Notes under the pieces: model-generated
Told to the model about the DNA's origin: nothing
Database searches by the model: none
Seen by the model: only the letters and a program-made list of their open reading frames with translations
Shown: piece by piece, positions 63,753-64,000 of the stretch
Layout: each line of letters starts with the position of its first letter
Numbering within the stretch: the first letter of the stretch is position 1
Origin: Stercorarius parasiticus
Taxonomy: Eukaryota > Chordata > Aves > Charadriiformes > Stercorariidae
Reading direction: 5' to 3'
DNA: 64,000 nucleotides
Assembly: GCA_013396915.1 (NCBI GenBank)
Contig: VWZL01000529.1
Coordinates: 186,001-250,000 of the forward strand
Translations under genes and position numbers: made by a program

Positions 63753-64000
63753 GTGAGTAGCCGCGTCCGGAGGGGCTCTTCTCTCGCCTCAGCCCTGCTG
63801 AGGGGGCGGGCCCGAGCGCAGTGTAAGGCCCCGCGGCCTGCCCGCGCTTTGTTCCCCGGGCGGCGGGGTTGGACCTGCGGGGCGCTCTGCTCCGTCGGTC
63901 GGTGGCTGGCTCCCGGCCCTCCCGGGGGGCGGCGGTGGTCCGGCCTTGCGGCAGGGCAGCCTGGCCTTCCCGGCCGGCGCCGCCTCCCCGCGGCAGGCAG
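63753..64000 (+). other. SESTD1: Start of the first intron of the downstream gene
   Basis: Sequence after the GTGAGT donor, still GC- and CpG-rich, as is usual for first introns in CpG islands. It continues beyond the window. Confidence 0.5.

Larger units (their letters stand above)
63200..64000 (+). promoter_or_regulatory. SESTD1: CpG-island promoter of the next gene (probably SESTD1)
   Basis: Base composition changes sharply to very GC-rich, with dense CpG from about 63.2 kb to the window end. GC boxes occur on both strands (near 63450, 63525, 63585 and 63680-63705), and there is no TATA box, as in broad housekeeping-type promoters. A strong donor CCGG|GTGAGT follows at 63753. The gene is not identified from coding sequence. 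In human the next gene downstream of ZNF385B, in the same orientation, is SESTD1, so synteny and direction make it the likely owner. Long frames on both strands inside the island are composition artefacts. Confidence 0.75.

Noticed and set aside
63244..63760. Long frames on both strands in the CpG island (up to 159 codons)
   Set aside because: Overlapping Ala/Arg/Pro/Gly-rich frames on both strands are typical of GC-rich noncoding DNA. None has a domain or continues across the splice donor in a supportable way.

Overview
The window looks like nuclear DNA from a bird. Several CR1-type LINE fragments carry the avian 3' end (a run of ATTCTATG-like units after a conserved TTGGA... block). The gene structure is vertebrate: long AT-rich introns, GT-AG splice sites, a U-rich 3'UTR with AATAAA, and a CpG island at the right edge. 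There are no operons, CRISPR arrays or bacterial or phage signals, and I found no intact viral element.

Left third (1 to about 15.63 kb): the 3' part of ZNF385B on the + strand. Positions 1-9642 are intron. Four exons follow (9643-9888, 10958-11136, 12241-12342, 14124-14342) with good splice sites and matching phases (1, 0, 0). They encode the last 247 complete codons of a matrin/U1-like C2H2 zinc-finger protein, ending in ...FAPY and a TAA stop. A 3'UTR of about 1.29 kb ends after an AATAAA at 15606. Earlier ZNF385B exons lie outside the window.

Middle (15.6 to 63.2 kb): a gene desert of about 47.6 kb with no protein-coding exon that I can support. It holds most of the CR1 copies: a frameshifted ORF2 tail at 17.3-18.1 kb, a very old reverse-transcriptase fossil at 19.4-20.8 kb, and short 3' ends near 30.5, 33.3, 51.0 and 58.1 kb. 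It also has simple repeats, a purine-rich tract at 45.3 kb, and a small CpG-dense patch at 29.7 kb. Several stretches (33.7, 41.4-42.1, 52.2 and 52.9 kb) look by motif content like conserved regulatory elements. One possible two-exon noncoding transcript lies at 47.9-48.6 kb.

Right edge (63.2-64.0 kb): a strong CpG island with many Sp1-type GC boxes and a clean splice donor at 63753. I read this as the promoter and untranslated first exon of the next gene on the + strand. In human, ZNF385B is followed in the same orientation by SESTD1, so SESTD1 is the best guess, but no coding sequence here confirms it.

I found no convincing undescribed biological system. The items most worth checking are the candidate regulatory elements, the possible noncoding transcript and the identity of the CpG-island gene.
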